The notes beneath the pieces are model-generated. The model saw only the letters and a program-made list of their open reading frames with translations, searched no databases and was not told the origin of the DNA. The position numbers and the translations under genes were made by a program. From contig DASZDK010000116.1 in NCBI GenBank assembly GCA_035942035.1, positions 1-16,181 on the forward strand: 16,181 nucleotides of DNA. Reading direction: 5' to 3'. Each line of letters starts with the position of its first letter. Position 1 is the first letter of the stretch. The stretch is from JAHWJR01 sp035942035 (GTDB taxonomy: Bacteria; Actinomycetota; Acidimicrobiia; Acidimicrobiales; CADCSY01). Of the stretch, positions 4,202-11,936 are shown one piece after another.

Positions 4202-6724
4202 CTACAGCCGGGTCACTCCGTCGACGCGGCACACGGCCACGCCGGCCTCATCCGAGGCCGCGAGGTCGACGGTCGCCTCGATGACCCACTCGTGGAACCC
4301 GGCCGGGTCGTCGAGGACTTGGCGCACCGTCCAGTGCTCGGGATGCTGGGAGACGACGAAGAGGTCGCCGCTGCGGGCAGCGGGGCCGGTGCCGATGGTG
4401 TCGTGCTCGTCGAAGTACGGCGCCAGTGCCTCCTGCCACCGCTCGGCGTTCCAGCCGCCGTCGGGACCCAGGGAGGACAGGTCGCCGTAGCGCCGTTGTG
4501 CGGCCAGGTCCACGTGGCGGAACATGGCGTTGCGCACCAGCACCGAGAAGGCCCGGACGTTGGCGGTCACGGGGGCGGGGGCCTCGTCGAGCGCCCCGGC
4601 GCCGGCGTCGAAGTCGTCGGCAGCGGTCGACGGATTGCGCAGCAGCTCCCACTCCTCCAGCAGGGAGCTGTCGACCTGGCGGACGAGCTCGCCGAGCCAC
4701 TCGATGAGGTCGCCCAGCTCCTCGGTCTTGGCCCCGTCGGGCACGCTGTGGAGGAGGGCCTTGTAGGCATCGGTGAGGTAGCGCAACACCAGGCCCTCGG
4801 AGCGCCTCAGACCGTAGAAGCCCACCATGTCGACGAAGGTCATGGCCTGCTCGTAGAGGTCGCGCAGCACCGACTTCGGGCGCACCGGGTGGTCGCTGAC
4901 CCAGGGATGGCCCTCCCGGTAGATGTGCCACGCGCCGTCGAGCAGCTCGGCCAGCGGGCGGGGGTAGGTGACCTCGTCGAGGAGGGCCATGCGCTCGTCG
5001 TAGTCGAGCCCGTCAGCCTTCATCCGGGCTACTGCCTCGCCCCGGGCCTTGGACTCCTGGGCCCGCAGCACGACCGCAGGGTCGTCGAGGGTGGCCTCGA
5101 TGACCGAGACCACGTCGAGGGCGTAGCTGTCGCTGGCGGGGTCCAGCAGGTCGAGGGTGGCCAGGGCGAACGGCCCGAGCGGCTGGTTGAGGGCGAAGTG
5201 CGCCTGCAGCTCGACGGTCAGCCGGGTGGTGCGCCCGTCGGCGTCGGGCCGGTCGAGGCGCTCGACGACCTCGGCTGCCACCAACGTCCGGTAGATGGCG
5301 ATGGCCGAGCGGATGTGCTGGCGCTGAGCGGCACGGGGCTCGTGGTTGTCGGTCAGCAGCCGGCGCAGCGCCAGGCAGCCGTCGCCGGGGCGATCCAGGA
5401 CGTTGAGCACCATCGAGTGGCTCACGGCGAAGCTCGACGTGAGGGTCTCCGGCGTGGCCGCCACCAGCCGTTCGAACGTGCCCTCCCCCCAGGACACGAA
5501 CCGTTCGGGAGGCTTCTTGCGGACCACCTTGCGACGGGCCTTGGGCTCGTCGCCGGCCTTGGCCAGCGCCCGCTCGTTCTCGATGACGTGCTCGGGTGCC
5601 TGCACCACCACGGTGCCGGCGTCGTCATAGCCGGCCCGCCCCGCTCGGCCGGCGATCTGGTGGAACTCACGGGCCTTGAGGTGGCGCGACTTGGTGCCGT
5701 CGAACTTGCTCAGGGCCGTGAACAGCACGGTGCGGATGGGCACGTTGATGCCCACACCCAGGGTGTCGGTGCCACAGATGACCTTCAGCAGCCCGGCCTG
5801 GGTCAGGCGCTCGACGAGGCGGCGGTACTTGGGGAGCATGCCGGCGTGATGAACGCCGATGCCGTGACGGACGTAGCGCGACAACGTCGGTCCGAACCCG
5901 GCGGTGAAGCGGAAACCGCCGATGAGGTCGGCGATGGCGTCCTTCTCCTCCCGGCTGCACAGGTTGATGCTCATGAGCGCCTGGGCCCGCTCGACGGCGG
6001 CGGCCTGCGTGAAATGCACCACGTACACCGGCGCCTGCCGTGTGGCGAGCAGCTCGGGGACCGTCTCGTGCAGCGGCGTCAGCGAGTAGCGGTAGTGCAG
6101 CGGCACCGGGCGGGTGGTGCTGGACACCACCGCCGTGGGCCGGCCGGTGCGGCGCGTCAGGTCGGCCTCGAAGACTGAGACGTCCCCGAGGGTGGCGGAC
6201 ATGAGGAGGAACTGGGCGTCGGGCAGGTCGAGCAGCGGCACCTGCCAGGCCCACCCCCGGTCGGGCTCGGCGTAGAAGTGGAACTCGTCCATGACGACGA
6301 CGTCGGCGCCGGCCCGCGGTCCGTTCCGCAGCACCAGGTTGGCGAGGATCTCCGCGGTGCAACAGATGATCGGGGCGGTGGCGTTGACGCTGGAGTCGCC
6401 GGTCATCATCCCGACCTGGTCGGCGCCGAACGCCTTGCACAGGTCGAAGAACTTCTCGGAGACGAGGGCCTTGATGGGGGCGGTGTAGAAGCTGCGGCGA
6501 CCGCTGGACAGGGCGGCCACGTGGGCCCCCAGCGCTACCAGGGACTTGCCGGAGCCGGTGGGCGTGCTCAGGATCACGTTGGACCCGGCGACGATCTCGA
6601 TCAGCGCTTCCTCCTGCGCCGGGTACAGCTCGTAGCCGCTCGCCGCCGCCCAGGCGGCGAAAGCGTCGAAGAGCTCGTCGGGGTCCGAGGTGGCGGAGCT
6701 GGGGACGAGTTCGGTCAGGGACAT
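4202..6724 (-). CDS. Ski2-like DEAD/DEAH-box RNA helicase with DUF3516 C-terminus
   Basis: This 840-residue SF2 helicase carries motif I TPTGSGKS (54-61), motif II DEFH (146-149), motif III SAT (176-178) and motif VI QIAGRAGR (356-363). Motif IV-V sequences around VYVVHFTQ and CGTDTLGVGINVP (318-329) are also present. A linker of Lys/Arg (about 394-407) leads to a long helical C-terminal region of about 430 residues that matches the actinobacterial DUF3516 type. Such proteins unwind RNA or RNA-DNA duplexes with ATP; the physiological substrate is not known to me. The ATG at 6724 lacks a clear Shine-Dalgarno sequence; CAGAAT lies 10-15 nt upstream and may be a -10. The gene follows the diiron-protein gene by 54 bp, and that gap holds a small GC hairpin. 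Confidence 0.92.
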   Translation of the reverse strand: MSLTELVPSSATSDPDELFDAFAAWAAASGYELYPAQEEALIEIVAGSNVILSTPTGSGKSLVALGAHVAALSSGRRSFYTAPIKALVSEKFFDLCKAFGADQVGMMTGDSSVNATAPIICCTAEILANLVLRNGPRAGADVVVMDEFHFYAEPDRGWAWQVPLLDLPDAQFLLMSATLGDVSVFEADLTRRTGRPTAVVSSTTRPVPLHYRYSLTPLHETVPELLATRQAPVYVVHFTQAAAVERAQALMSINLCSREEKDAIADLIGGFRFTAGFGPTLSRYVRHGIGVHHAGMLPKYRRLVERLTQAGLLKVICGTDTLGVGINVPIRTVLFTALSKFDGTKSRHLKAREFHQIAGRAGRAGYDDAGTVVVQAPEHVIENERALAKAGDEPKARRKVVRKKPPERFVSWGEGTFERLVAATPETLTSSFAVSHSMVLNVLDRPGDGCLALRRLLTDNHEPRAAQRQHIRSAIAIYRTLVAAEVVERLDRPDADGRTTRLTVELQAHFALNQPLGPFALATLDLLDPASDSYALDVVSVIEATLDDPAVVLRAQESKARGEAVARMKADGLDYDERMALLDEVTYPRPLAELLDGAWHIYREGHPWVSDHPVRPKSVLRDLYEQAMTFVDMVGFYGLRRSEGLVLRYLTDAYKALLHSVPDGAKTEELGDLIEWLGELVRQVDSSLLEEWELLRNPSTAADDFDAGAGALDEAPAPVTANVRAFSVLVRNAMFRHVDLAAQRRYGDLSSLGPDGGWNAERWQEALAPYFDEHDTIGTGPAARSGDLFVVSQHPEHWTVRQVLDDPAGFHEWVIEATVDLAASDEAGVAVCRVDGVTRL

Positions 6725-6748
6725 CGCAGGGTCGATTCTGGCCCAAGC

Positions 6749-6762
6749 AGGGCGGGCGCCCT
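6749..6762. terminator. Small GC hairpin between diiron-protein gene and helicase gene
   Basis: AGGGC, GGGC loop, GCCCT. It lies 16-30 nt downstream of the diiron-protein stop on the minus strand. There is no T tract, so it may only attenuate transcription or do nothing. Confidence 0.25.
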
Positions 6763-6778
6763 CAGGCGCGGCCCTCGG

Positions 6779-7966
6779 TCACATGAAGTTCCGGGTGTGG
6801 AGGGAGGAGAGGGCGGCCGCCTCCTCCGGGGGGTACCCGAGCTTGACCAAGCGTCGGCGGCGACCCTCGTCCATCTCCGCGCTCAACTCCTGGACCCGAC
6901 GGAATCCGTCGGCCAGCGCCACCGGGGCCCACGAGCCGGCGGCCAGCACCACCAGGGCGTCGAAGACCTCCCGGTTGAGACCGGCGGTCTGGGCCAGAGC
7001 GTCGTGGCGCTCGTGGATGGCAGCGGCCAGGCGGGGCCGGAGACCGGGATCGGCCTCCAGGACGGCGGCCAGGTGGGCCATGCCGAACGCCACGTGACGG
7101 GCCTCGTCGGCCAGGGCGAGGTGGCAAACGCGAGCGGTGACCGGATCGGGAGCGTGGCGCTCCAGGAACGACAGCAGGTGCAAGAACGTACCTTCGCCGA
7201 GTACGGAGAGGAGGAAGTGGGCGACGGCGAAGTCGGGCTCCTCCAGCAGCGTCAGGAGCGAGGCCTGCCCACCCACGGTGGACAGCCCGAGGGGGCGGCC
7301 CCCGAGCTCGGCTCGCCGGGTGAACACCTCGACGTGGCGGGCTTCGTCGGCCACCTGCACGGCCAGCACCGCCACCACCTCCCGGAAGTGGGGATGGATG
7401 CGGCCGAGGAAGCGGGCCGGCACGGCCAGCGCCGCGTTCTCGTTCTCCACCAGGTAGGTCATGACTTGGACGACGGCCGCCTCGACGTCGTCGTCGAGCT
7501 CGACCGGGGCGTTCCAGTCGACGGCGGTCGCCGGGTCCCACTGGGCAGCGGCGGCCTGGCGGTAGATGGCGGGGGCGGCGTCGGTCCACACCGCGGCCCG
7601 ATCGTTGAGGGGGAAGGGGAAGTCCACCCCACCCGCCTCGACGGTGGCGCCCCGAGCGGCCAGGCCCCAACGGGTGGGGGCCCGCTCGGCCACCTCCGGG
7701 CCGCTGCGCTCGGCTCCCTGCCACCGAGCGCCGGTGGCCGGGCCGGGCCTGATCCACCCGGCCACGGGCCCCGGTCCCTCGGCCACCTCGACGTCGTGGC
7801 CCTCGGACCGGCACCAGGCGGCCAGGTGCACGCGCAGTTGCGGGGCCCGTCCCCGGACCTCGACGACCTGGCCGGGCGCGGCCCGGCTCACCGCCCGGTG
7901 CAGGAGGAGGTGGCCGCCCTGGTCGAGGCCGAGCTCGTCAAGGTCGGTAATCGACGGCGGCGACAT
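6779..7966 (-). CDS. TusA-like domain fused to a diiron ferritin-like protein
   Basis: Of the two parts in this 395-residue protein, residues 9-62 resemble the TusA/SirA fold (LDELGL..., PGQVVEV, HLAAWCRSEGHDVEV), but the catalytic CP dipeptide after LDxxGL is DQGG here. Residues about 160-375 form a ferritin-like helical bundle with a full carboxylate-bridged diiron set: Glu174 or Glu176, Glu208-x-x-His211 (DEARH), Glu258 (GEGTF) and Glu288-x-x-His291 (ADEARH). Such sites activate oxygen in oxygenases, oxidases or reductases; the substrate here is unknown. The ATG at 7966 is chosen because GAGGAGGG precedes it and similarity begins there. It overlaps the end of the binding-protein gene by 29 nt, implying translational coupling. 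It is the last gene of a tight three-gene set. Confidence 0.8.
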   Translation of the reverse strand: MSPPSITDLDELGLDQGGHLLLHRAVSRAAPGQVVEVRGRAPQLRVHLAAWCRSEGHDVEVAEGPGPVAGWIRPGPATGARWQGAERSGPEVAERAPTRWGLAARGATVEAGGVDFPFPLNDRAAVWTDAAPAIYRQAAAAQWDPATAVDWNAPVELDDDVEAAVVQVMTYLVENENAALAVPARFLGRIHPHFREVVAVLAVQVADEARHVEVFTRRAELGGRPLGLSTVGGQASLLTLLEEPDFAVAHFLLSVLGEGTFLHLLSFLERHAPDPVTARVCHLALADEARHVAFGMAHLAAVLEADPGLRPRLAAAIHERHDALAQTAGLNREVFDALVVLAAGSWAPVALADGFRRVQELSAEMDEGRRRRLVKLGYPPEEAAALSSLHTRNFM

Positions 7967-8792
7967 GGCCCTCCTCGTCGTAGAACCCCGACTCGTCGAC
8001 GGCCGCCTCCAGCTGGGCATAGCCCGTCACCCGCCCTACCCGCCACGCCTTGAGGCCCTCCAGGTCCAGCAGCGGGCGAACCTCCGGGTCGTCGTAGGAC
8101 ATTCCCAGGAGCAGCGAGCGGAACTGCTCGACCAGAGCGGCTGGTGCGGTGGCGACCGCGGTGAAGTTGCAGTGGTCGTAGCTCGGGGTCTGGGCGATGA
8201 TGCGAGTGGAGCCGGGCGGCAGCGTACCCTCGGCCGAGAACAGCAGGTGGTTGCTGTCGATCATGCAGGCGGCGTCGACGGTGCCGGCGACCAGGGCCCG
8301 AGCAGCATCGCGCTCGCCACCGATGTGGTCCCCGTGCTTCCCCACGCCGACCTGGTGGTGGACCAGGTCGAAGTCCTGGCCGGGCTCCAATCCCTCGGAC
8401 CGCAGGTGGGACAGCGGGATCAACGTGGCCTGGGGTGAGTCGACCGCCCCCACCGCCACCCGGCGCCCGGCCAGCCCGGCCAGGTCCTCGATTCCGGAGC
8501 CGGCGTTGACCACCACGACCGAGGTGAGGTCGCAGTCGGTGTCCCGCATGGCCACGGCGGCCACCTCGATCCCCCGCGCCTTCGCCATCCGGTGGGCGCG
8601 GGCCCATGCCAGGGGGGAGTTCCACGCCACGTGCACGTGGCCGTCCAGCAGCGCCTCCACCTGACGCTCGTAGTTCGAGTACAGCACGTAGTCGAAGGCC
8701 AGGCCATTGGCCGAGAACCACTGCTTGAAGCCGTCCCAGATGGTGACGACCTTGGCGTCGTAGGCGACGGCGCCCATGAGGAGGGTCTCCAT
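7938..8792 (-). CDS. PhnD/SsuA-type substrate-binding protein without signal peptide
   Basis: This 284-residue protein has the two-lobe periplasmic-binding-protein pattern of the PhnD/TauA/transferrin-like superfamily. It starts with METLLMGAVAYDAKVVTIWDGF, then VHVAWNSPLAWARA (55-66), DLAGLAGRRVAVGAVDSPQA (103-122) and GTVDAACMIDSN (170-181). Relatives bind phosphonates, phosphite, sulfonates or thiamine precursors for ABC transporters. No signal peptide or lipobox is present and no ABC permease or ATPase is near, so it is probably cytosolic. It might deliver or sense a small anion or act as an enzyme. The ATG at 8792 lies 7 nt after the preceding stop with GAGG upstream. Longer in-frame starts would run back into the flavoprotein gene. 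Confidence 0.75.
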   Translation of the reverse strand: METLLMGAVAYDAKVVTIWDGFKQWFSANGLAFDYVLYSNYERQVEALLDGHVHVAWNSPLAWARAHRMAKARGIEVAAVAMRDTDCDLTSVVVVNAGSGIEDLAGLAGRRVAVGAVDSPQATLIPLSHLRSEGLEPGQDFDLVHHQVGVGKHGDHIGGERDAARALVAGTVDAACMIDSNHLLFSAEGTLPPGSTRIIAQTPSYDHCNFTAVATAPAALVEQFRSLLLGMSYDDPEVRPLLDLEGLKAWRVGRVTGYAQLEAAVDESGFYDEEGHVAAVDYRP

Positions 8793-8799
8793 TGCCGCC

Positions 8800-9939
8800 T
8801 CAGAAGAGGGGAAGGCCACAGACGGCCTTGCCGATGAAGTCGTGGAGCGCTTCGGTGGTGGGCGCCATGACGCTGGACGCCCGGGCGTCGCGAAAGTGGC
8901 GCTCGACCCCCATCTCCTTGCGGAAGGCGGCGCCGCCACACACCCGCATGGCCAGATCGGTCACCTCCATGGCCGCCTCGCTGGCCGCCGCCTTCACCTC
9001 GAGCACCCGCAGCATGGTGTCGTCCCGACCCGTCTCGATGGCGGTCAGGGTGTCCGACAGCAGCGTCCGGGCGGAATCGGTGCGGATGCGCATGCGGGCC
9101 ACCGACGCGCGGACCACGGGGTTCTCGGCGAGGGACTGGTCGAGGTGCTCGAAGCGGGCGGCGGCGGCGTGGGCAGCCGCCTTGGTGGTGGCGACGTCCA
9201 TGGTGCCGGCCGAGAAGGCCGCGGAGAGGACCTGGAAGCACGGCAGGACGACGCCCAGCATGGTGTCGAAGCCGCTGCCGTCGGGCCCCAGCATGGCCGC
9301 CGACGGCACCCAGGTTCCGTTGGCGGTGACGGGTCGGGAGCAGTTGCCCCGAAGGCCCAGCCCGTCGAAGGGGGGGCCGACCTCGAGGCCGGAGGCGTCG
9401 GCCGGAACCAGCCACAGCGTGCTCGCCCCGTCGGCGGCCAGCGGCTGGCTCGACCACACGTAGACGTCGGCCTCGCCCGCCGACGTGACCCAGCTCTTGC
9501 GGGCGTCGAGGCGCACGCCGTCGTCGGCGGCGGTGGCGGTGCTCATCGGCGCCCAGAAATGGCTGCGCGATCCCGCCTCCGAGAACGCCAGGCTGGCCAG
9601 CGCACGACCGCCGGCAACGTCCCGGCGCACCGCCTCGGGCCCCAGCGCCTCGATCACGGCCACGGCGCTGTAGTGCATCATCACGACCATGGCCGTGGAG
9701 CCGCAGTGGCGGGCCAGTTGCTCGACGACGTCGGCGGCGGCCCGCTGACCCTGCCCCAGGCCACCCACCTCGGTGGCGCTGATCAGGCCCAGCAGCCCAG
9801 CCGCTGACAGCGCCTGGATCGCCTGACGGGGATAGGCGCCGGTGCGGTCGATCTCCTCGGCGAGCGGGCCCACCACCTCAGCGAGGATCGTGGGCAGCGC
9901 GGCCAGGGCTTGGGCCGGCGCGACGGCAGTGGTTGGCAT
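8800..9939 (-). CDS. Acyl-CoA-dehydrogenase-fold flavoprotein (catalytic Glu absent)
   Basis: This 379-residue protein follows the ACAD fold. It has an N-terminal helical domain with LGLISATEVGGLGQGQRAAADVVEQLARHCGSTAM, a middle beta domain (LASLAFSEAGSRSHFW, ARKSWVTSAGEADVYVWSS, GLGLRGNCSRPV) and a C-terminal helical domain ending VERHFRDARASSVMAPTTEAL. In medium- and short-chain enzymes the last segment carries the catalytic base in YEGT; here the aligned residues are MAPT, so classical alpha,beta-dehydrogenation is doubtful. A monooxygenase or other flavin reaction, as in DszC-like relatives, is possible. The ATG at 9939 has CGGAGGA upstream at good spacing; more upstream ATG/GTG starts have no homologous sequence. 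It is the first gene of the three-gene cluster. Confidence 0.82.
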   Translation of the reverse strand: MPTTAVAPAQALAALPTILAEVVGPLAEEIDRTGAYPRQAIQALSAAGLLGLISATEVGGLGQGQRAAADVVEQLARHCGSTAMVVMMHYSAVAVIEALGPEAVRRDVAGGRALASLAFSEAGSRSHFWAPMSTATAADDGVRLDARKSWVTSAGEADVYVWSSQPLAADGASTLWLVPADASGLEVGPPFDGLGLRGNCSRPVTANGTWVPSAAMLGPDGSGFDTMLGVVLPCFQVLSAAFSAGTMDVATTKAAAHAAAARFEHLDQSLAENPVVRASVARMRIRTDSARTLLSDTLTAIETGRDDTMLRVLEVKAAASEAAMEVTDLAMRVCGGAAFRKEMGVERHFRDARASSVMAPTTEALHDFIGKAVCGLPLF

Positions 9940-9942
9940 GGA

Positions 9943-9948
9943 TTCCTC
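9943..9948 (-). promoter_or_regulatory. Ribosome binding site of the ACAD-like gene
   Basis: On the minus strand, GGAGGA sits about 5 nt before ATG 9939 (approximately 9944-9950). It sets the start against the longer in-frame options that begin up to 10149. Confidence 0.6.
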
Positions 9949-10021
9949 CGGGGTGTCTCGGCGTCTGGTGGGATCGCCGGCGCCTCGGAGGACGGACCTC
10001 AACCGGAGCCGGTGATCGTGC

Positions 10022-10037
10022 TCGCCCGACCGGGCGA
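10022..10037. promoter_or_regulatory. Palindrome TCGCCCG-AC-CGGGCGA, possible operator
   Basis: Perfect 7-bp arms around a 2-bp centre, about 83 bp upstream of the start of the three-gene cluster and within the 235-bp gap after sdhA. It could be a regulator binding site or a short hairpin. No regulator gene is adjacent. Confidence 0.35.
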
Positions 10038-10142
10038 ACGATGCGGGGTTCAGCGGCTGGCCATGGCCATGGGGTCCTTTCTGGTGGAAGCGGCACGATT
10101 TTGTCACGGGACCGGCCGGCAGTGCCCATTCGGAGAGGCGTG

Positions 10143-10158
10143 CCGGCACGGATGCCGG
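10143..10158 (-). terminator. Hairpin after sdhA
   Basis: CCGGCA, CGGA loop, TGCCGG: a perfect 6-bp stem with a tetraloop, beginning 16 nt after the sdhA stop on the minus strand. There is no T run, so this is a possible weak or factor-assisted terminator. Confidence 0.35.
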
Positions 10159-10174
10159 TGCCGCCGGACATCTG

Positions 10175-11914
10175 TCAGTACTTCCGCTCCATGGGCGCGT
10201 ACAGGTCCCCGTCGACCGGCTTGTGGTCGAGTCGGATGCGACCGTCGGGCTGACGCCAGGCGAGGGTGTGGCGCATCCAGTTGGTGTCGTCGCGTGTCGG
10301 GTGATCGTCGCGGAAGTGGGCGCCCCGGCTCTCGGTGCGGGCCCGGGCCGAGACCACCAGCGCCTCGGCGAGGTCGATCAGGTAGCCCAGCTCCAGGGCC
10401 TCGGTGAGGTCGTAGTTGAACACCGACCCCTTGTCGTCGATGGAGGCCTGCTCGTTCCGGTGGCGCAGGTCACCGAGGGTTTCTGTCATGCGGGCCAGCC
10501 CGTCGTCGGTGCGGAACACCGAGGCCAGCTCGGTCATGCCCGTCTGGAGCTCCTGGCGCACCTGGGCCACCCGCTCGCCACCCTTGCCCGCCTTCAGCAC
10601 CTCGATGCGGCTCCGCACCTGGTCCTCGGCCTCCGCCGGCACCTCGGGAGCGTCGGCCTCCTGCACGAAGGTGGCCATGGCCCGGCCGCCTCGCCGGCCG
10701 AACACCACGATGTCGAGCAGCGAGTTGGTGCCCAGCCGGTTGGCGCCGTGCACCGAGACGCAGGCGCACTCGCCGGCGGCGTACAGGCCGGGGACGACGT
10801 TCCCGGCGGCGTCGATCACCACCTCGGCGTCGACGTTGGTGGGGATGCCGCCCATGGCGTAGTGGGCGGTGGGCTGGACGGGGATGAGGTCGTGCTTGGG
10901 CTCCAGGCCCTGGTAGGTGCGGACGAAGTCGGCGATGTCGGGCAGCTTGGCGTCGATCTGCTCGGGTGGCAGGTGGGTGAGGTCGAGGTGCAGGTAGTCC
11001 GAGTCCGGCCCCATGCCCCGGCCCTCGCGGATCTCGGTGAGCATGGCCCGCGACACCATGTCCCGTGGCGCCAGGTCCTTGACCGTGGCGGCGTAGCGCT
11101 CCATGAACCGCTCACCGCCGGCGTTGCGCAGCACGCCACCCTCCCCCCGGGCCGCCTCCGACAGCAGGATGCCGAGCTTGTAGATGCCGGTCGGGTGGAA
11201 CTGGAAGAACTCCATGTCCTGCAGCGGGATGCCCCGCCGGAACAGCAGCCCCGGGCCGTCGCCGGTGAGGGCGTGGGCGTTGGAGGTGACCTTGAACATC
11301 TTGCCGAAGCCCCCGGTGGCGAACAGCGCCGCCTTGGTGGCGAAGACGTGGAGGTCGCCTGTGGCGAGCTCGTAGGCGACCACCGCCGCCACCCGCCCCT
11401 CGACCAGCGCCAGGTCGAGCACCATCAGCTCGTCGAAGAAGGTCACGCCCCGCTTCATGCACTGCTGGTAGAGGGTCTGGAGGATCATGTGACCGGTGCG
11501 GTCGGCCGAGTAGCACGCCCGCCGGACCGGCGCCTCGCCGTGGTTGCGGGTGTGGCCGCCGAAGCGCCGCTGGTCGATCCGGCCCTCCGGGGTGCGGTTG
11601 AACGGCAGCCCGTAGTGCTCGAGCTCGATGACGGCGTCGACCGCCTCCCGGCACATCACCTGGGCGGCGGACTGGTCGACCAGGTAATCACCGCCCTTCA
11701 CCGTGTCGAAGGTGTGCCACTCCCAGGAGTCCTCCTCCACGTTGGCCAGCGCTGCGCACATGCCCCCCTGGGCGGCACCGGTGTGCGAGCGGGTGGGGTG
11801 CAGCTTGGACAGCACCGCCGTCCGGCAGGCGCCGGCCACCTCGATGGCGGCCCGCAGGCCGGCGCCACCACCGCCGACGATGACCGCGTCGTAGCGGTGG
11901 TGATGGACCTTCAC
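10175..11914 (-). CDS. sdhA: Succinate dehydrogenase / fumarate reductase flavoprotein subunit
   Basis: This is a 579-residue flavoprotein subunit of complex II, which oxidises succinate to fumarate and passes electrons to the iron-sulfur subunit. It shows the FAD-binding GGGGAG loop (14-19), RSHTGAAQGG with His44 as probable covalent FAD ligand, FQFHPTGIY, the substrate-binding HYAMGGIPTN, the second FAD region GLYAAGECACVSVHGANRLGTNSLLD, and a C-terminal domain ending in ERKY. Length agrees with SdhA (about 580-590). The start is a GTG at 11914 with GGGAGA 8 nt upstream. It follows the glycosidase gene by 22 bp. Unusually, sdhB is not downstream and sdhC/sdhD are not upstream, so its partners must lie elsewhere. 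Confidence 0.95.
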   Translation of the reverse strand: MKVHHHRYDAVIVGGGGAGLRAAIEVAGACRTAVLSKLHPTRSHTGAAQGGMCAALANVEEDSWEWHTFDTVKGGDYLVDQSAAQVMCREAVDAVIELEHYGLPFNRTPEGRIDQRRFGGHTRNHGEAPVRRACYSADRTGHMILQTLYQQCMKRGVTFFDELMVLDLALVEGRVAAVVAYELATGDLHVFATKAALFATGGFGKMFKVTSNAHALTGDGPGLLFRRGIPLQDMEFFQFHPTGIYKLGILLSEAARGEGGVLRNAGGERFMERYAATVKDLAPRDMVSRAMLTEIREGRGMGPDSDYLHLDLTHLPPEQIDAKLPDIADFVRTYQGLEPKHDLIPVQPTAHYAMGGIPTNVDAEVVIDAAGNVVPGLYAAGECACVSVHGANRLGTNSLLDIVVFGRRGGRAMATFVQEADAPEVPAEAEDQVRSRIEVLKAGKGGERVAQVRQELQTGMTELASVFRTDDGLARMTETLGDLRHRNEQASIDDKGSVFNYDLTEALELGYLIDLAEALVVSARARTESRGAHFRDDHPTRDDTNWMRHTLAWRQPDGRIRLDHKPVDGDLYAPMERKY

Positions 11915-11936
11915 CGCCGCAGTCTCCCACGGGGGG

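Noticed and set aside
4193..6178. 661-residue open frame on the plus strand opposite the helicase
   Set aside because: It is a codon-bias shadow: the minus-strand helicase has all SF2 motifs, while this frame is low-complexity Gly/Val/His-rich with no domain.
6278..8053. 591-residue plus-strand frame opposite the helicase start and diiron gene
   Set aside because: It spans two genes with clear motifs on the other strand and looks like a GC-rich shadow.
8793..8939. N-terminal extension of the binding protein by 49 residues
   Set aside because: It would lie within the ACAD-like coding sequence and is Arg/Ser/Pro-rich; the fold begins at ATG 8792.
10060..10072. Palindrome GGCCATGGCC in the sdhA/ACAD gap
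   Set aside because: It is short and easily formed by chance in GC-rich DNA; nothing links it to a start or stop.
9940..10149. N-terminal extension of the ACAD-like protein by 70 residues
   Set aside because: The extension is Arg/Pro-rich with no ACAD similarity, and a strong Shine-Dalgarno precedes ATG 9939.
10175..11914. L-aspartate oxidase (NadB) as an alternative to SdhA
   Set aside because: Length, the SHTGAAQGG motif and the full C-terminal domain ending in ERKY fit SdhA better; no nad genes are adjacent.
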